A stretch of DNA of 64,000 bases from Cristatella mucedo (taxonomy: Eukaryota > Bryozoa > Phylactolaemata > Cristatellidae): contig WPIO01000142.1 of assembly GCA_009760855.2 (NCBI GenBank), positions 50,001 to 114,000 on the forward strand, given 5' to 3'. Both the position numbers and the translations under genes were made by a program. Below, piece after piece: positions 11,358-23,875 of this stretch (positions are counted from its first letter, which is position 1; every line of letters starts with the position of its first letter). The notes beneath the pieces are model-generated. The model saw only the letters and a list, made by a program, of their open reading frames with translations. It was not told where the DNA came from and searched no databases.

Positions 11358-11467
<110 letters not shown>

Positions 11468-11742
11468 AAGCTTGCTGCCGGCAATACAGGATTGCCTAGT
11501 TCAAGACCCGAATTTCACGATCTGAGTCATGAGGTGTGAGTACCTCAACTCTGGGCTGAGAACCAGGAGCAATTTGCATATCTCATGTCAAACACTGGTA
11601 GGTTTAAATAGATGCCTGTATCCAGCAGTTTGTGACGAGCTGAGACTGCTGACTCTCATGGCGTCTCGATAAACTTTTTTTTGGGGCTGCAGCAGTTTTA
11701 GCACCTGGTGCTCAGTATCAGATTAGTCACACTGCAGACTCT

Positions 11743-12005
11743 CCTTGTGTTTGATTCCCTTGCTGCTTACCCGCACTAGCTGCTAGACGGCAGTCAAAAG
11801 AGGCTGAGAGACGGTTTTTTGTTAGGCCACCTATTCAGTCAGATTTAATCCATCACTTGTTACATGATTGCAAAAGCATCTCAGGTTACATGATTACAAT
11901 AGTCTAGTGATGAAGATATTGTTGTGCAAATATGTAGGCCAGACTACTCCCAATGACCTGAAATGCCCAGCTTGCTGCTACTTCATATTGCATTATGGGG
12001 CTGGT
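11743..12005 (+). repeat. 260-bp repeat unit, uninterrupted copy
   Basis: Second copy of the unit at 6720-7333, without the LINE. At the point where the other copy carries the LINE, this copy reads TGCTTACCCGCACTAGC. It is the pre-insertion form. Confidence 0.88.
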
Positions 12006-14491
12006 AAGAACTCCAAATGAAGTTTTTGGGTGAGATGCAGTCGTTCCAGATAATCATGCAAAGATTAGAAACGGTTTAAGGATCTAGAATAAACTAGGCA
12101 TGGTCAGAATTTCTCATTATGGGTGGATTAGAAGTTCATGACCGGCCGGTGGAACCTACTTTTTGTGAGAGAAAGTCCAGGTGATGCAATCTGCAAATTA
12201 GAGGAAGTGTAGTGTGAAAGTCTGTAAAGAACTTAAACAAAGTGAAAGAAAATCAAGCTAAACCCAGCTTTAGAGAGATATCACTCAGTCAAGTCCATAT
12301 CTAACTCACTGCTCAAGGCATGGAACTATACTAAAATATCAGCAGGAACATGCCCTGTATATAGGTCACCTCCAAGCTAGGTTTCTTAGGTTCATCGAGA
12401 GTGCAGTTGATCTCTAGATGTTCTTGACCTTGTTTGATCTTTCCCTTCCTGCTCTAACATTAGGTCGTGCAGGGCTTTGCTCTTCATGCCTTTACTCAAC
12501 CATCGTCACTTGCCTGTACGGTCCATGATCTAATCTTAAAACTGTAAATAATCTTAGTGCCTCTCGATATTAAGTCGAGGATAGAATTACATGCGCTGGC
12601 GGCCTCTAAGGCAATCTGGTACCCGAAAAGCGTGAACGAGTTTCTATATTTGCCTCCGGCACCAGCTCTGAACGCTTGCCAAGAATGTGATGCCAGTATG
12701 ATATATTTCGTAAAGCAAAAACTAACCCCCTTGTATGTTTTATAAACAGAGAGGTCTAACACGCATGCCATCGCCTTTAGAAAACTCGCTGTGCCTCGAT
12801 GCCTGCACTTTAAGGAACAGGATTTTTCTATGTCCCGGCAGAGCTTGATGTCATCCAGCATTCCCCACTGGTGAGGATTGTACGTGTACACTACATACGG
12901 GTAGCTTGCAATTATAAGCCAGTAAAAAAGTTCTCAGACATCAGAAAGAGTCTGCATTGATTCCGGATGGCCTAGCGCAGGGTTGTCATAAGACGTGAGC
13001 TGAGCAGATAACATAGCAAGGCGGCAGAACGAGTGCTCAGGAGAGATTCCGACATTGCACAAGAGCCGCCGAGATGCCTGAATTCGGCAGCAATTTTTTT
13101 GGAAGCAATCGCAGACGAGCAAGCATACAGAGGGAGACAGATAGGCAGGCAGAGAGAAGAGTGCAGCAGCACTGGCCATTGCTGCTAAATGTTGGCTAGC
13201 TCTTGCAAGGTTCAGTTTGACCGGATGCTATATTAGCTGGGTTCTAGACAACGATGGCTGTGCATGGGCAGCAGCCGAGTATGCGTTGGCAGGCATGCAT
13301 GATGCACAAGTGGCTTACCATTCGTGAGCATCCAGAAGCAGAAGTAATGTCTTGATTGCTGACATCTGGACAGATGCCTCTCCCCCTTGGATTGGTTTTA
13401 CATTGCCCAGTAGATGCTGTGCTGCTACTACCACTAGGCTGCTAATGTAATTGCTCTGTTTTTAATTTTGCATTTGGGTGACTCAGTCGTAAAGCTGAAA
13501 TCAACCGCTTGTAAGCTGCAGAACTACCAGCCTACTATGTTTCTAGCACACTTTGCCCAAAAAGTGGCCCGGATTGATTGCGCGGTTGGCTACTAACAGC
13601 CTCGGTAAGCTGCAGCTGTCTGGAAGTGACATCAACTTTTCGATGACCAGATGATATAAGCAATGCACACAACACCACTGTAAATGCACTGCACTTGATC
13701 GGTCTTTTTATGCTGCAGCAGGGCCTGCTGGTAATTCATCACTTACAGTGGCAGGCTGTCGTGTTGACAGCAGCTCTATCCTAATTTAGACAGTAGTCTC
13801 TCAACAAGTCATCTGAGACCCTGCTAAATCATTAGCCAAAAGCATGGTTAAAACTGTCAAATGGCAATTATAGTGTGACCTAAACCGGCAACCAGCGTTA
13901 CTTAGCTGAGGGCACAGAGAACGTGAGCAAAATTCAAGCCCACTGCATCGAGCTGCAGCTGGCTCTCACTGCTACTGCTGATGCAACAGATGGCTGCTAC
14001 CTACCACAACTGTGTAAGTGCACACACACAAGGGTGTCACAGGGTAGCCGGCACTGGTTGACTCGTGTTTTCTTTGTGTTTTCTAGTTATCTGCTAATTC
14101 GATGCAGACGACCGTAGGCCTGCGGAGCTACTAGAAACGATGCTGGCTCTCACGTACATTGCCCCTCGGTTTTGATCACGAGGACGTGAAAGAACACGGT
14201 GCCTTGTTAATGACTTGCTAAATTTTCTCAAGATCGCTCGACAGGGAAACTAATAAGTTTCAGAAGTTACGTAGGATCTGCTATCAATGAAACACATACA
14301 GATAGGTTATAAGCAGATGGCAAGCAGTCAGCAGCAGTCGACTGATCAAGGTTGCATATCATTTATGCATCGATCCGCAACTCAAAATATTCTGATGAAG
14401 TCATAATTAGTGATAAAATATCCATCTGATACTGTTGATGACATCCCAAGGATGCATACGATGCCGATGATTAACGATCTACATCACGTGT
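12006..14491. other. No gene supported; 131-codon minus-strand frame
   Basis: The largest open frame (12496-12891, -) starts MYTYNPHQWGMLDD. It has no recognisable domain and no intron signals that I can defend. A frame of this length is compatible with chance in 64 kb. The rest is unique-looking sequence. Confidence 0.4.
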
Positions 14492-14808
14492 GAGCCGTGA
14501 TAAAAAAAATATATTCATTTATATAGCGCCCCAAGAGAACCTAATCTCTATCCAGGCGCTTCACATATGCCTCGGGGCTCGAGCCCACGACCTCGGTCAG
14601 ACCTCGGTCGGGACGAGCACCTTAACCGCTAGACCAAACCAGCTCGGCGATGGCACACTAGGTAAGACAGTTGGTTTTCACGACTTTGGTCTCGAGGTCA
14701 TGGGTTCGAATCCTGCGATGGGCGATTCTTTATTGCCTCTGCAAGCAGTGGTGACAGCCTTAAGGGCTCTTCTGTCGCTATACAAAAGAGGCTGTGAAAT
14801 CAGCTAGT
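14492..14808 (+). mobile_element. SINE-A copy split by SINE-B
   Basis: The first nine bases of SINE-A (GAGCCGTGA) lie at 14492-14500. The element resumes at about 14642 with TGGCACACTAGG (A box), B box GGTTCGAATCC, GGGCGATTCTTTATTGCC, GCAAGCAGTGGTGACAG and tail GAGGCTGTGAAATCAGC. SINE-B lies between the two parts in the opposite orientation. Confidence 0.85.
14501..14641 (-). mobile_element. SINE-B copy, best preserved
   Basis: On the minus strand: A box TGGTCTAGCGG, then two copies of ACCGAGGTC, B-box-like GGGCTCGAGCCC, AAGCGCC and the 34-nt hairpin (14526-14559). It ends with the tail GCTATATAAATGAATA and T/A-rich sequence. The 34-nt hairpin matches the 3' end of LINE family 1 (48970-49003) at 28 of 34 positions by my count. 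Confidence 0.9.
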
Positions 14809-15219
14809 ATTTAGGGATCTTTTGTGCGCCTTTCAGCAGAATTATAATCGATTTTCTAAAAGCAACGTTCATGCTAATATAATTTAACAGCTGTATTAGA
14901 GGTATCTAAAGTAGCTAAATCCTGGCATCAGCCCGGTGACCATCGAATCGGGTAGGGCCTCGGAGCACATTTAGTGAATCGTAGAAGCAGTTAAATGAAG
15001 ACGATATCAGAACGCAAAAACACTCCATAAGTCCACCTGCATACTTCTATCGGGCTGAATTCCATACAAGCATGTGAAGAAGGCAACCACTCTAGAGGAT
15101 GGCTCGAAATAAAACTGGAAAATTGTCATCTCAGCGATGTTCTATAAAATCTAAGCCATTTACTCCTGGGTAAAGAACTACCAATAAACTCGTGCAACTC
15201 TTATGAAGGCTGTTGACTA
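14809..15219. other. No gene seen
   Basis: No recognisable coding or RNA feature. Confidence 0.5.
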
Positions 15220-15530
15220 GTAGCAGCCAACATTGCAATACTTTAAGGAACTTTTCAGAAAGAGGAATCTTAACCATGGGGATATCGCATTTGTCTGATG
15301 GCATACCATGCCGCATGTGATGGAGGTCGGAAGTGAGTTCCAGGCTTTGGGTGCACAACAACTAAAGTCACGGTTTCCAAAGGATTTGAGGTTTGTACGA
15401 GGTATAGGTAAACAGTTGCATTCCGAAAAGCAAGTGGTATATCTGATACAGCAGGGAGTATATCTGATAGGTAGGCTGGGGCCAAATAATGAAGGGACGT
15501 AAAAGAGAGTGACAAAACCTTGAAGTCGAT
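15220..15530 (-). mobile_element. LINE family 1 relic, ORF C-terminus
   Basis: On the minus strand, PRTNLKSFGNRDFS and PKAWNSLPTS are read in the frame 15217-15600, matching the C-terminal region of the better copies. The ends are decayed and there is no ATT tail. Confidence 0.85.
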
Positions 15531-15853
15531 ATAGATATAGATTTAGAGGTGCTTGAACTTCAGGATTTCGTTTGTAAGTTTCGAGTCTTGCCTTAAGCAT
15601 TGTTTTTCATAGCAGGCCCATCTTTATTGTCTACAGCAAGCAGAAGTGATAAACGCTCTCCTGCATTTATGTATGCTTTTGCGCTTGCTTGGTGGTGTGC
15701 GAATGCTTACGTTTGTATGAATCCTGCGAGTAATCACGTAAGAGCACGTTCGTGTGTGCAGTGAATACTAATTGTTGAGGGTGTCATTCGACCCTTGTGG
15801 TTGTTGCGAACGTCTCGATAGTGCTTTTATCAGACAGCAGCCGGTTGTGCATG

Positions 15854-15916
<63 letters not shown>
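15854..15916. repeat. (CT)n microsatellite
   Basis: About 30 TC units with one interruption near the start. Confidence 0.97.
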
Positions 15917-15920
<4 letters not shown>

Positions 15921-16365
15921 TTTTAGAAGGTTTTTAGGACATCCAAGGACTAAACGAAAGTTGGCACTTCATCGACCCAGATCCACTTGTGACTAACTGC
16001 AAGTGCTGGGACGGCTGAGAGCAGCTGGCCGGCACGTTCACTAGCACATACATGTCTGGCACTGGTTGGTCTCCATGGCTACTGATAGCCAGCAGCCGTT
16101 TGTTGTGTCTCGAGCGCAGATGGTCACCTTTTGACCTGTCCACTTACCTAATGGGCCTGGCATTGAGAATGACGTTGGCACTGACCCAAGGATGCATCTG
16201 AGGTCGCCAGTCCAAGCCTTAGCAGAAGATGCCTCTGCAAGCGTCAGCATCAGCTTTCGATTCACTCACCGTGCTACTGCAACCAATGTAGCTACCGGCT
16301 GTATTGGAATGCCGATCTCAGATTTTGCAGTTGCCGACAGAAGAATCATATATAAAATTACAAAA
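15917..16365. other. No gene seen
   Basis: No recognisable feature. Confidence 0.45.
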
Positions 16366-16503
16366 ATAAATACAATTCGTTTGTATAGCACCGTGGGAGA
16401 ACTTAATCTCTACCCAGCAGCTTTCATATGCCACAGGACTCTCGCGAGCCTGTGAGCTTGGTCACTAAAAGCTAGCACCTTACCCCCTCGGCCAAACCAT
16501 TCC
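16366..16503 (-). mobile_element. SINE-B copy (diverged)
   Basis: Tail at about 16366-16385 (TTTGTATAGC in plus reading), AGAACTTAATCTCTACC hairpin block, CTCGCGAGCC in place of the B box, then the CTCGGCCAAACCA head. Confidence 0.75.
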
Positions 16504-17159
16504 ATCCAAATACTTGTCTAGAAATATTTCCGGTAGAGAAACGAACCTTGAACTTGGCTGGCTCTCAAGGTAGAAGGGGTGTGCTGAGCACTCAAAACCA
16601 GCCTCTTCATGAGGCAGCAGCCTCGAGTACCAACTTCTATGAACCAACCACATGCTGCCACAACGCAGAGGAGCATAATCAAACGTATCAAACGAGGCTG
16701 CATGCAAAACCGGCAATATACGATGCACACAGGCGAGATAGGCACAAGTGACACGTGCTTTGTCTGTCTACCTTTATGTGTTTCTTCCTCGTCCTACTGC
16801 GGCTTCGGCTGCTTCTGATGTCCTTTCTTTTGTCTGATGGCTGTGGCCTAGTGCAGGACTTTTCGATGCAAACACTGGCATCTAGTCGATTGCAAAGCTG
16901 TAGATAGGTGCTGGGTCTCGTGACCCGTATGCTCTTTCCGTTGAGCTCTGCTCATGGCAGCACCCCACTCGATGTAGGAGAAAGCTACCCTGTGACTGAA
17001 TGCTAGAACTAAGCAGCAGCTGTGGCAGCAGCTTCCCGAAGCATCGTACCGTTCCAAGCTACTTCTAAGAGCAGCATTCTTAGGTTCAAAGAGAATGCTA
17101 GAACGCTTAGAATGCTCAGGATGCTTGCTAACGCTGCTGACGGCTCGGGTTCAAAAAAA
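16504..17159. other. No gene supported
   Basis: Several overlapping frames of 60-80 codons on both strands, none recognisable. Confidence 0.45.
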
Positions 17160-17334
17160 AAAGAAAGTTAGCTGATTTAACAGCCTCATTCTGCATAGTG
17201 GCAGAAGAACCTTAACGACTGTCACAACCGCTTGCAGCTGGCAGTAAAGGATCGCCCACTGCAGGATTCAAGTCCACGACCCCGGTCGTGAAGAGCAAGC
17301 ACCCCACCTCCTGGACTATCATGGCCCAGTATCA
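17160..17334 (-). mobile_element. SINE-A copy (subtype 2)
   Basis: 3' end at the plus-strand text AGCTGATTTAACAGCC, preceded by an A run. Then GAAGAACCTTAACG, the decayed B box (CAGGATTCAAGTCC in plus reading) and an A-box region reading ATGATAGTCCAGG on the minus strand. Confidence 0.85.
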
Positions 17335-17720
17335 ACAGTGGACACCAACGAGAGGTTTTCTTCAGGTAGAAAGCACAACGACAACCACTGGGACAGTCCA
17401 GCTGTGGCTCTCCTGCTGCCTCGCATGCTAGTTCATTGGTATTCACCATTTATCTTCGGCATTACTAAAGGCAAGTGCGCTTGTGACTTCTTTTGGGCAT
17501 ATTTGGGCATTCTTTCTATGCTGCATTTTCATGTTTAAACTCGAGAATATTAACTATGTATAGCTAATTCCACTTGCATCATTAAAGTCTGTTCAGGGAG
17601 GAGCCGTGAACCGCCGGCTCCCTTCTTAATGCACAGCCGTGGACGAGTCAATATAATTTCACAATAATATCAATATAATTTCAATATAAAAGCACATAAA
17701 TTTGGATCCTCTCTCTTATG

Positions 17721-17728
17721 CACACACA

Positions 17729-17762
<34 letters not shown>
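17721..17762. repeat. (CA)n(CT)n microsatellite
   Basis: Short CA run followed by about 16 CT units. Confidence 0.95.
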
Positions 17763-17764
<2 letters not shown>

Positions 17765-17799
17765 CAAAGATTTTTTGCACAGTGCACATTTTAAAAACT

Positions 17800-17958
17800 A
17801 GCTGATTTAACAACCTCTTTTGTGTAGCGGCAGAAGAGCCTTTATGGCTATCACCACCGAAATAAAGGATCGCCCACCGCAAGAGACAAACCCATGACCT
17901 CGGGACCGATGTGGTGAAAAGCAACCGCCTTACCTAGTGTGCCATCATGGCTCTCCAA
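17800..17958 (-). mobile_element. SINE-A copy with internal deletion
   Basis: Tail CTGATTTAACAACC, GAGCCTTTATGGCTATCACCACC, then a deletion of the TTGCAGTGG block. The B box is decayed and the A box TGGCACACTAGG is intact, followed by the head GAGCCATGA (minus strand). Confidence 0.85.
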
Positions 17959-20597
17959 CACGCCACCATTACCACACTACTCCATTACAGCAAATGCAAA
18001 TCGCCTAGAAAAAAATTTAGATTTCTTAGAGTGCTAGACCGATGTCTTATTATTATAATTCATAACGCTACACACTACAAAACATAGAAAAGCTCAAGAA
18101 ATTATTTTGTCCTGCCAATAAAGGCCATCACTCGATTGGGTCGAATTGACAGCAATGCAGCAGAGGCTCCAGCAGTGCCGTACCGAAGGAGCTCTTGTTC
18201 GCGGCAGAGGCACCCTCCCACGCACACAGGCTCTCATGCAGGAGCTCTTTATTCACAATGCCAGATGTGAATCCTGTTCCTTGCACCTTGAGAGCGCCCT
18301 GAGGGCACCCAATAGGCTAGCATCGGTCGTTACCAACGCTAGCTAACTGCCCAGAGCATCGGTAGTGCCTCGGTCATCGAGGCATGAATGGCTGCCTGGC
18401 GACCTGAGCAGGCCACCTGAGGAGGAGGCCGTCGGCCGGGGACCGCTGGCAGCCGGCAAGCTGCCAGCCGCAGGAGTTTGGACTCTCTCATCGACCGACT
18501 CTCGGCGGCTGTGTAGGCAGGGCGAGTGCTTCCCAGGTAAGAAAGCGGGCAATGAGCTCCGGCCGAAGTAGCCTTTGTACACTAGTGAAGAGTGGAAACA
18601 GAATATGTGGCCTGTCTGCAGGCGGCCACCCACTGTTTGTGCTGGCCACCGGCAGCTGCCTAGGCGTGTCACTTAATACTTCCCTGGCACTGTGTCACTT
18701 TGAACTAACAGAGGCTTCGACGAACCCCTAACGCAATTAGATCTGCCTGCTGGGGACGACTGAAACCACAGCCTAAATAGAAAACAGTGGAGCATTCAAG
18801 CCGCAGTTCGGTGCAGCAACTGCTAGTGCTGACCGCTTGGCAGAGGCAGAGAGCCCAGAGGCAAGTAGCCATATTTGACCACTTTTCGCTTTACCAGAAT
18901 GAATCTGAAAAAGATCTGTAAGTGAATTTCTGTATGCCAAAAGGAAGAAGCTGAAACAGGGCAAATTTGGCCTCCGGAGTTCTTGAAACCCCGAAATCCA
19001 ATCTTTGGCTCCAACAAACAGAACTGTAATGCACTTAATGCCAAATACTTCACAAGGGGAGCATGTGAATGCACTGTTTGTTTCTCCATTAAGCTACAAA
19101 GACAAAGATGATACAACGCTGGAAAGTTTTCTGTAGTGCACTCAAAGCCGACCCGGCTCCACCGGTAGACAGCGAAAAAAATGCAATCGGATCGCATTTG
19201 GAACCCTGGAAATTCTGTCTCGTGCAACAAAGAGAAGCTGAGTCAGGCTGGCAACCGATCACGTGATTAAGGTGGGTGTAGCTGTGCCAGATGGCTAGAA
19301 AGAATAGATCACAGTTGACAGTAGGAGATAAGATACAGTTGCATTAGGATTGTGGAAAAAAAATCCTCTGTGAATTTGACCTGCACATTAAAAGATTTTG
19401 TCCCAACGATCTTTAAGTGAAAGAACAGAACAGCCACTTTTAAGTCCAGAGTGTAGTCGACGTCACGAGGAGGCTGAAACTGGTGCAGGATTTTAGCAAG
19501 TTATGATAGAGTGTAGCACTAATGAAGCCTTTTGCATCAGAGCAAGAATTTTGTATTCTTGTATCCATTTGTTGCCATCACAGCTTTTTCAGCAAAAGAG
19601 ACACAAAACTGAATTTCTTCGATTAATAAAACCAAGCTTACAACCATATTTATCACCCAACTGTTGACGATTAATAGCTAGTTTTATAGCCTCGTCAAAA
19701 CGGTTCTAAAGTAGTCCAGTCTAGACAGACCCAGGGTGCTAGAAATTAAGATCATTAGCCAGCCACTTCAGTAGGGAGCTGCTGATCTTGAATAGGGATC
19801 GAATATGGTGACTAAACAAGGAAGCAGTCTTCTAAAAGAAACTATGAAATATCGAGTGGTCATCCAAAAGGACACCTGCTCCACTTGAAGATAGTAGCTG
19901 ATTTCCACGTCGATTTGAAGCTTACAGTCTCTTATTCAAGTCTAACCTATATGATGTAGAGTGGAAAGTCCACTTTTATAATCGCTTAGCTTAAGAGAGT
20001 TGCCTCGACACTGATTGGACACTATTGTACTAAACGTAACTTGCACAAGAGCAATCTGCAACCGTATTTTTGGCAGCTCCGGCTTAGGCATCCCTATGCA
20101 GACTGCACAATGATTTGGCTAATGTTCTGTACTTTGTAGGCATTCACCTAGTACCTCTAAGGGATTGGATTGCTCTTAAATGTCGGTTTCACATGCTGTG
20201 CTGCATTTCTGAATCTGAAAGGATGCAGACGGCAGACATTGGTAACAGGATATTTTGACACTGAGCCGGGCACTGATGACTCCATGCTCAAGGGTGCTTA
20301 CTTCGGTCCACACACATGCTTGAAGCATTTGCTAAAAGACAAGAGCCTTGGCAAGGTCATGTTCAATTTGCAGTTGGCAATTAACGACAATAACAGTCAC
20401 TCAAAATTCGCCTGCCTAGATCTGCTTTACTTGATTTCATAAGATGTGCCTCCTGGTTGATTAGAGGGTCTGCATTGAGACCAATCTTAGGCTATGCCAC
20501 TCATGTTGAGGTGCAAATTAGCTTCTCTATTGCAGGGGCTAGACCCAAACACAGGCTTGTTTGGCAAAGAATCAAACACACTCTGGGCTTTTAATAA
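17959..20597. other. No gene supported
   Basis: Largest frames: 18343-18672 (-), 18823-19230 (-, 135 codons) and 20170-20442 (+). None has a recognisable domain. 19250-20100 is A/T-richer and may hold an undetected old element. Confidence 0.4.
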
Positions 20598-21530
20598 AAT
20601 GTAGATGACACATGCCGGGATCATTTCTTTGATATCTCGCTGCCTTTCAGCATGGGGAATTCTCACATCATCCTTAACAAATGTATGGCTGACATTACCT
20701 CTTAGATGGCTGCATACTTTCCCAAACTGAATGATGATATATCCAACTTACTGGTTACCATAAACTCGGCTGTACAAAGAAATTGGAAACCTAATCCTAA
20801 AAATGGGCTCAGCCAGAAGATCTCCAGTAGCATGTGCATGCATGTGGGGGTCCAAACCCAGAGCAACCTTTCACTAGACAGCCGCTTTCCCTTCCACCAT
20901 CAAGATGGCACACTACTTTCAGCAACGTAACATTGCAAAAATGTTGACCTGCTTAGACAGAAATACCACAGCCAAGCTGGTACATGCATTTGTGAAACGC
21001 TCTCTCTACTTCTATAACTCACCGCATGCATGTCATCGGACCTATGCATAAGATGCCTGCAGCTGGCTCAAAACTCTGCAGTTAGAGATATCTGTCGTGA
21101 AAATGTAGCTGTCGCTACATCACACCCCCTCCTCCAACCTGCTTCCTGTCAATAAGCACATTTTTGCTCACTTCTGTGCCCCTTCATTCTCTTGCCCCGG
21201 CCTACCTATTCGAAGTGCTTCGTAATCAGGCAGCGCATCTTTCAGCGCATCTTTTGCTCTTCCGACTTGTCATTCAACTGTGCCTCGGACCAATTTCAAA
21301 TTCTTTGGAGACCATGCTTTTAATTTCTTTTTATGTTTCCAAAGCCCGAAAATCTTTCCCAGCAGATGTCGCGACATTTGCTGACTTGACACAGTTAACA
21401 AGAAGCAGAAACTACCTGTTTCTCACAGCATTTATTTCGTCGTGTAAATTACCCTTTGTTTACTTATGAGTGCTGATACTAGGCAAACTATTACTAATCA
21501 ATTGGCATGCTTGCTTTCCTGCATAGGTGA
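20598..21530 (+). mobile_element. LINE family 1 relic, RT to 3' UTR
   Basis: Starts near a decayed catalytic box read NVDDT (consensus YADDT in the family, about 20598-20612). MAAYFPKLNDD at 20706, QSNLSLDS near 20860 and LHSLAPAYL near 21185 follow, and then part of the 3' UTR (GTGCTGATACTAGG). Several stops and frameshifts are present. The hairpin and ATT tail are missing. Confidence 0.8.
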
Positions 21531-23093
21531 AGTTCCTGCAAAAAGAGATAATAGTTCTGCTAGAATCTTAACCAGTGCTTTATTGTTACCATTGTAACTA
21601 TGTTAAAAGCACAAACGTATCAGTTGTGTAACGGCAGACAGTTCGCTGCTATGGTGAGCCTAGGCAGCTAGGGATCGGCCTGTCGGCTGAAATCGGGTCG
21701 GCCTTCAAAGTCAGTGAAAGGCTCGGTGGAAAGCTAATAGCTGCTTTCATGCCACACGAGTCTGCCGGTTGATTCGGCATTAGCCATTTTAAAGAAACTC
21801 AGATGTGCACTTTGTCTTGTGCCTTTCCTCCTGCTTGCTGTACAGCACTCTGCACCTGGGCTCCAGAAGCTTCCTCGGATCATCGCTCGAATCCTCAATC
21901 AATCTGTTGTGCATTGCATCTGCCTGTCGCCGTGTGACCAAAGCCTGCAATCTAAACACGTTCTGCCTCTGCCCTCCTCTGCCACCGTCTGCAAGGAGGT
22001 GCAATTAATGAGTTGTGTGGTGCCGTATTAGCACACGGGCTGTTCAGTTTTTAAAATGAATGGCTAAAAGATTTGCAGGCCATCGTTGGTTTAGTGTGCT
22101 ACGGTGGCAAATTCACAGCAATCTGCTGCCAGCCAGGGTTAAAATGGCATAGATGGTGGCCTGCTTGCTGTGCAGACTGCGTTGGAGTAGCCAGCAAAGA
22201 CTGCCTGTGCCACGCTGATTTGGAGTTGGCCATGCATCCACGTCTTTTAGTGGTCACTGACTACTTGCTGCTTGCTGACTTGCTAGAGAAGCTTCGCCCT
22301 GGTCAAGGCTAAGGTCAAGGATGTTCGGTGGTTGCTGTAGGCTCTCCTACGTCAAGTAGGTGCAGCAATATCCGGTGGCTGGGAGCAACTCGAACTTGTG
22401 GATGCACATCCCCAGGCGGAGGAGGCGCAGTGCGGCTGGCCAAAGGAGCAGGCAAAGCAGCCAGCCAGCGTAGTAGTAGGCGTAGCACAGATGGTCAAAC
22501 GTCGGCCTCTCAGAGCTGCAGGCTTTGATGGCCAGACGGCTGCAGAAGGCTGCACGGTGCTCAGTCGTCGATCAATCAGAGGCTGCTCAAAAAGACGATC
22601 CCGGCCGGGGAAGGACTGTGTGTGTGGGGATGGGTGGTGATGAGGTGGGTGGTTCAATGCAATTCGGTTAAGGAAATGGCTGCACACATGCAGCCAAAGG
22701 CTGCCTAACGAACCTGCTTTGGACAACTCGGGGAATCAACTCAGCGAACCAACTCGAAGAATCGGCCGATATACATAATGCTCCGTATGAGAAACTAACC
22801 GCTGGCGGTAGCAGGTGGTGAGGTGAGCAACTCGGCATTGGGGGAAGAAATTTTTGGAGGCAGGCCCACCACCCTGCTGCGCCGATGAACCCTACCGATG
22901 AGGGTGCATACTGCTGAGGTAAGGTAATATGGCAGCATTGTTTTTTCATAGAACCAGCTCACTTCGTGCTATGGGCACAGTCCACATAGCACACTGCTAA
23001 ACGGGGTCACCAGCATCTGTTTATATTTACGTTATATAAACACGTTGGGATATATCTTTTTAGCTTAGGGCTTAGGATTTTGGATGTGGTGCT
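21531..23093. other. No gene supported
   Basis: Frames of 65-125 codons on both strands (for example 22352-22726, -), none recognisable. Confidence 0.4.
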
Positions 23094-23262
23094 TTGGGTC
23101 GCGACAGCCCAGGAGGTAAGCTGCTACCTCTTCACGGGCGATGCCATGGGTTCGAATCCTGCAGTGGGCGATCCTTTATGGCCAACTGCAAGCACTGGCG
23201 ATATTCGTTAAGGCTCTTCTGCCGCTATTCAAAATGAGGTTGTTAAATCAGTTAATATTAGG
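23094..23262 (+). mobile_element. SINE-A copy (subtype 2)
   Basis: GCGACAGCCCAGGAGGTAAG (A-box region), B box GGTTCGAATCC (23149-23159), GGGCGATCCTTTATGGCC, GCAAGCACTGGCGATA, AAGGCTCTTCTGCCGC, tail GAGGTTGTTAAATCAG. Confidence 0.9.
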
Positions 23263-23351
23263 GGTTGTGAGTTGTTGGCTTTGCGTTTTAGGATCTAGTG
23301 GTCAGATCTGATTTTGTATGCTTTGGCTTAGAGGTTTTGGTTGTAGGGTTT

Positions 23352-23542
23352 AAAAAAGCCTCGCTGATTCAACAGCCTCATATGATTTATGAAGATTTTA
23401 TGATTTAACAGCCATATAACAGCAGATGATCAGCCTTTACGATTATCACCACCACTTGTTAAATCGCTGCTGCTCGACGACTCGAACCCACGACCCACGT
23501 CGTGAAGAGCAAGCGTCTTACCTCCTGGGCTAAGACTCTGTG
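23352..23542 (-). mobile_element. SINE-A copy (subtype 2), inverted partner
   Basis: Minus-strand head GTCTTAGCCCAGGAGGTAAG, B box GGTTCGAGTC, then core and tail. The tail is duplicated: ATTCAACAGCC and ATTTAACAGCC (plus reading) occur about 45 bp apart. Confidence 0.85.
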
Positions 23543-23875
23543 GCGTTTAGTGTTACGGTTTTAGGGAGAAATTCTAAGAAATGATATCTCAAAACCTGTT
23601 TATTTATCATTATTATAAACGGACACTGGCGACCATGCTTAGCAATGTGCACTGCGCTCACAGCAGGAAATGAGCTAGCTCTATGAACCGAGGACCACAG
23701 TACACAGGCCGGTCGAGCATATCTTCGACGGGCAATGGCTTTCGCGGCAAGATGTGAGAGCTGTTGGCCTGTCGGGTTGAAATGCAGACCGGCTTGTCTT
23801 TGCAGGCAGGACTAAAGAAGGCTCACCGTGTGTAGGTGATCAGAGGTCAGAGGGTGGATGATTCGACACTGCTTA

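Noticed and set aside
12496-12891. 131-codon minus-strand frame as a host gene
   Set aside because: No motif, no splice context and the length is within chance expectation for 64 kb. The same verdict applies to 38425-38940 and 18823-19230.
14490-14807. 105-codon open frame
   Set aside because: It runs through SINE-B and SINE-A in opposite orientations and is an accident of the repeats. The 70-codon frame at 4869-5081 is likewise SINE-A.
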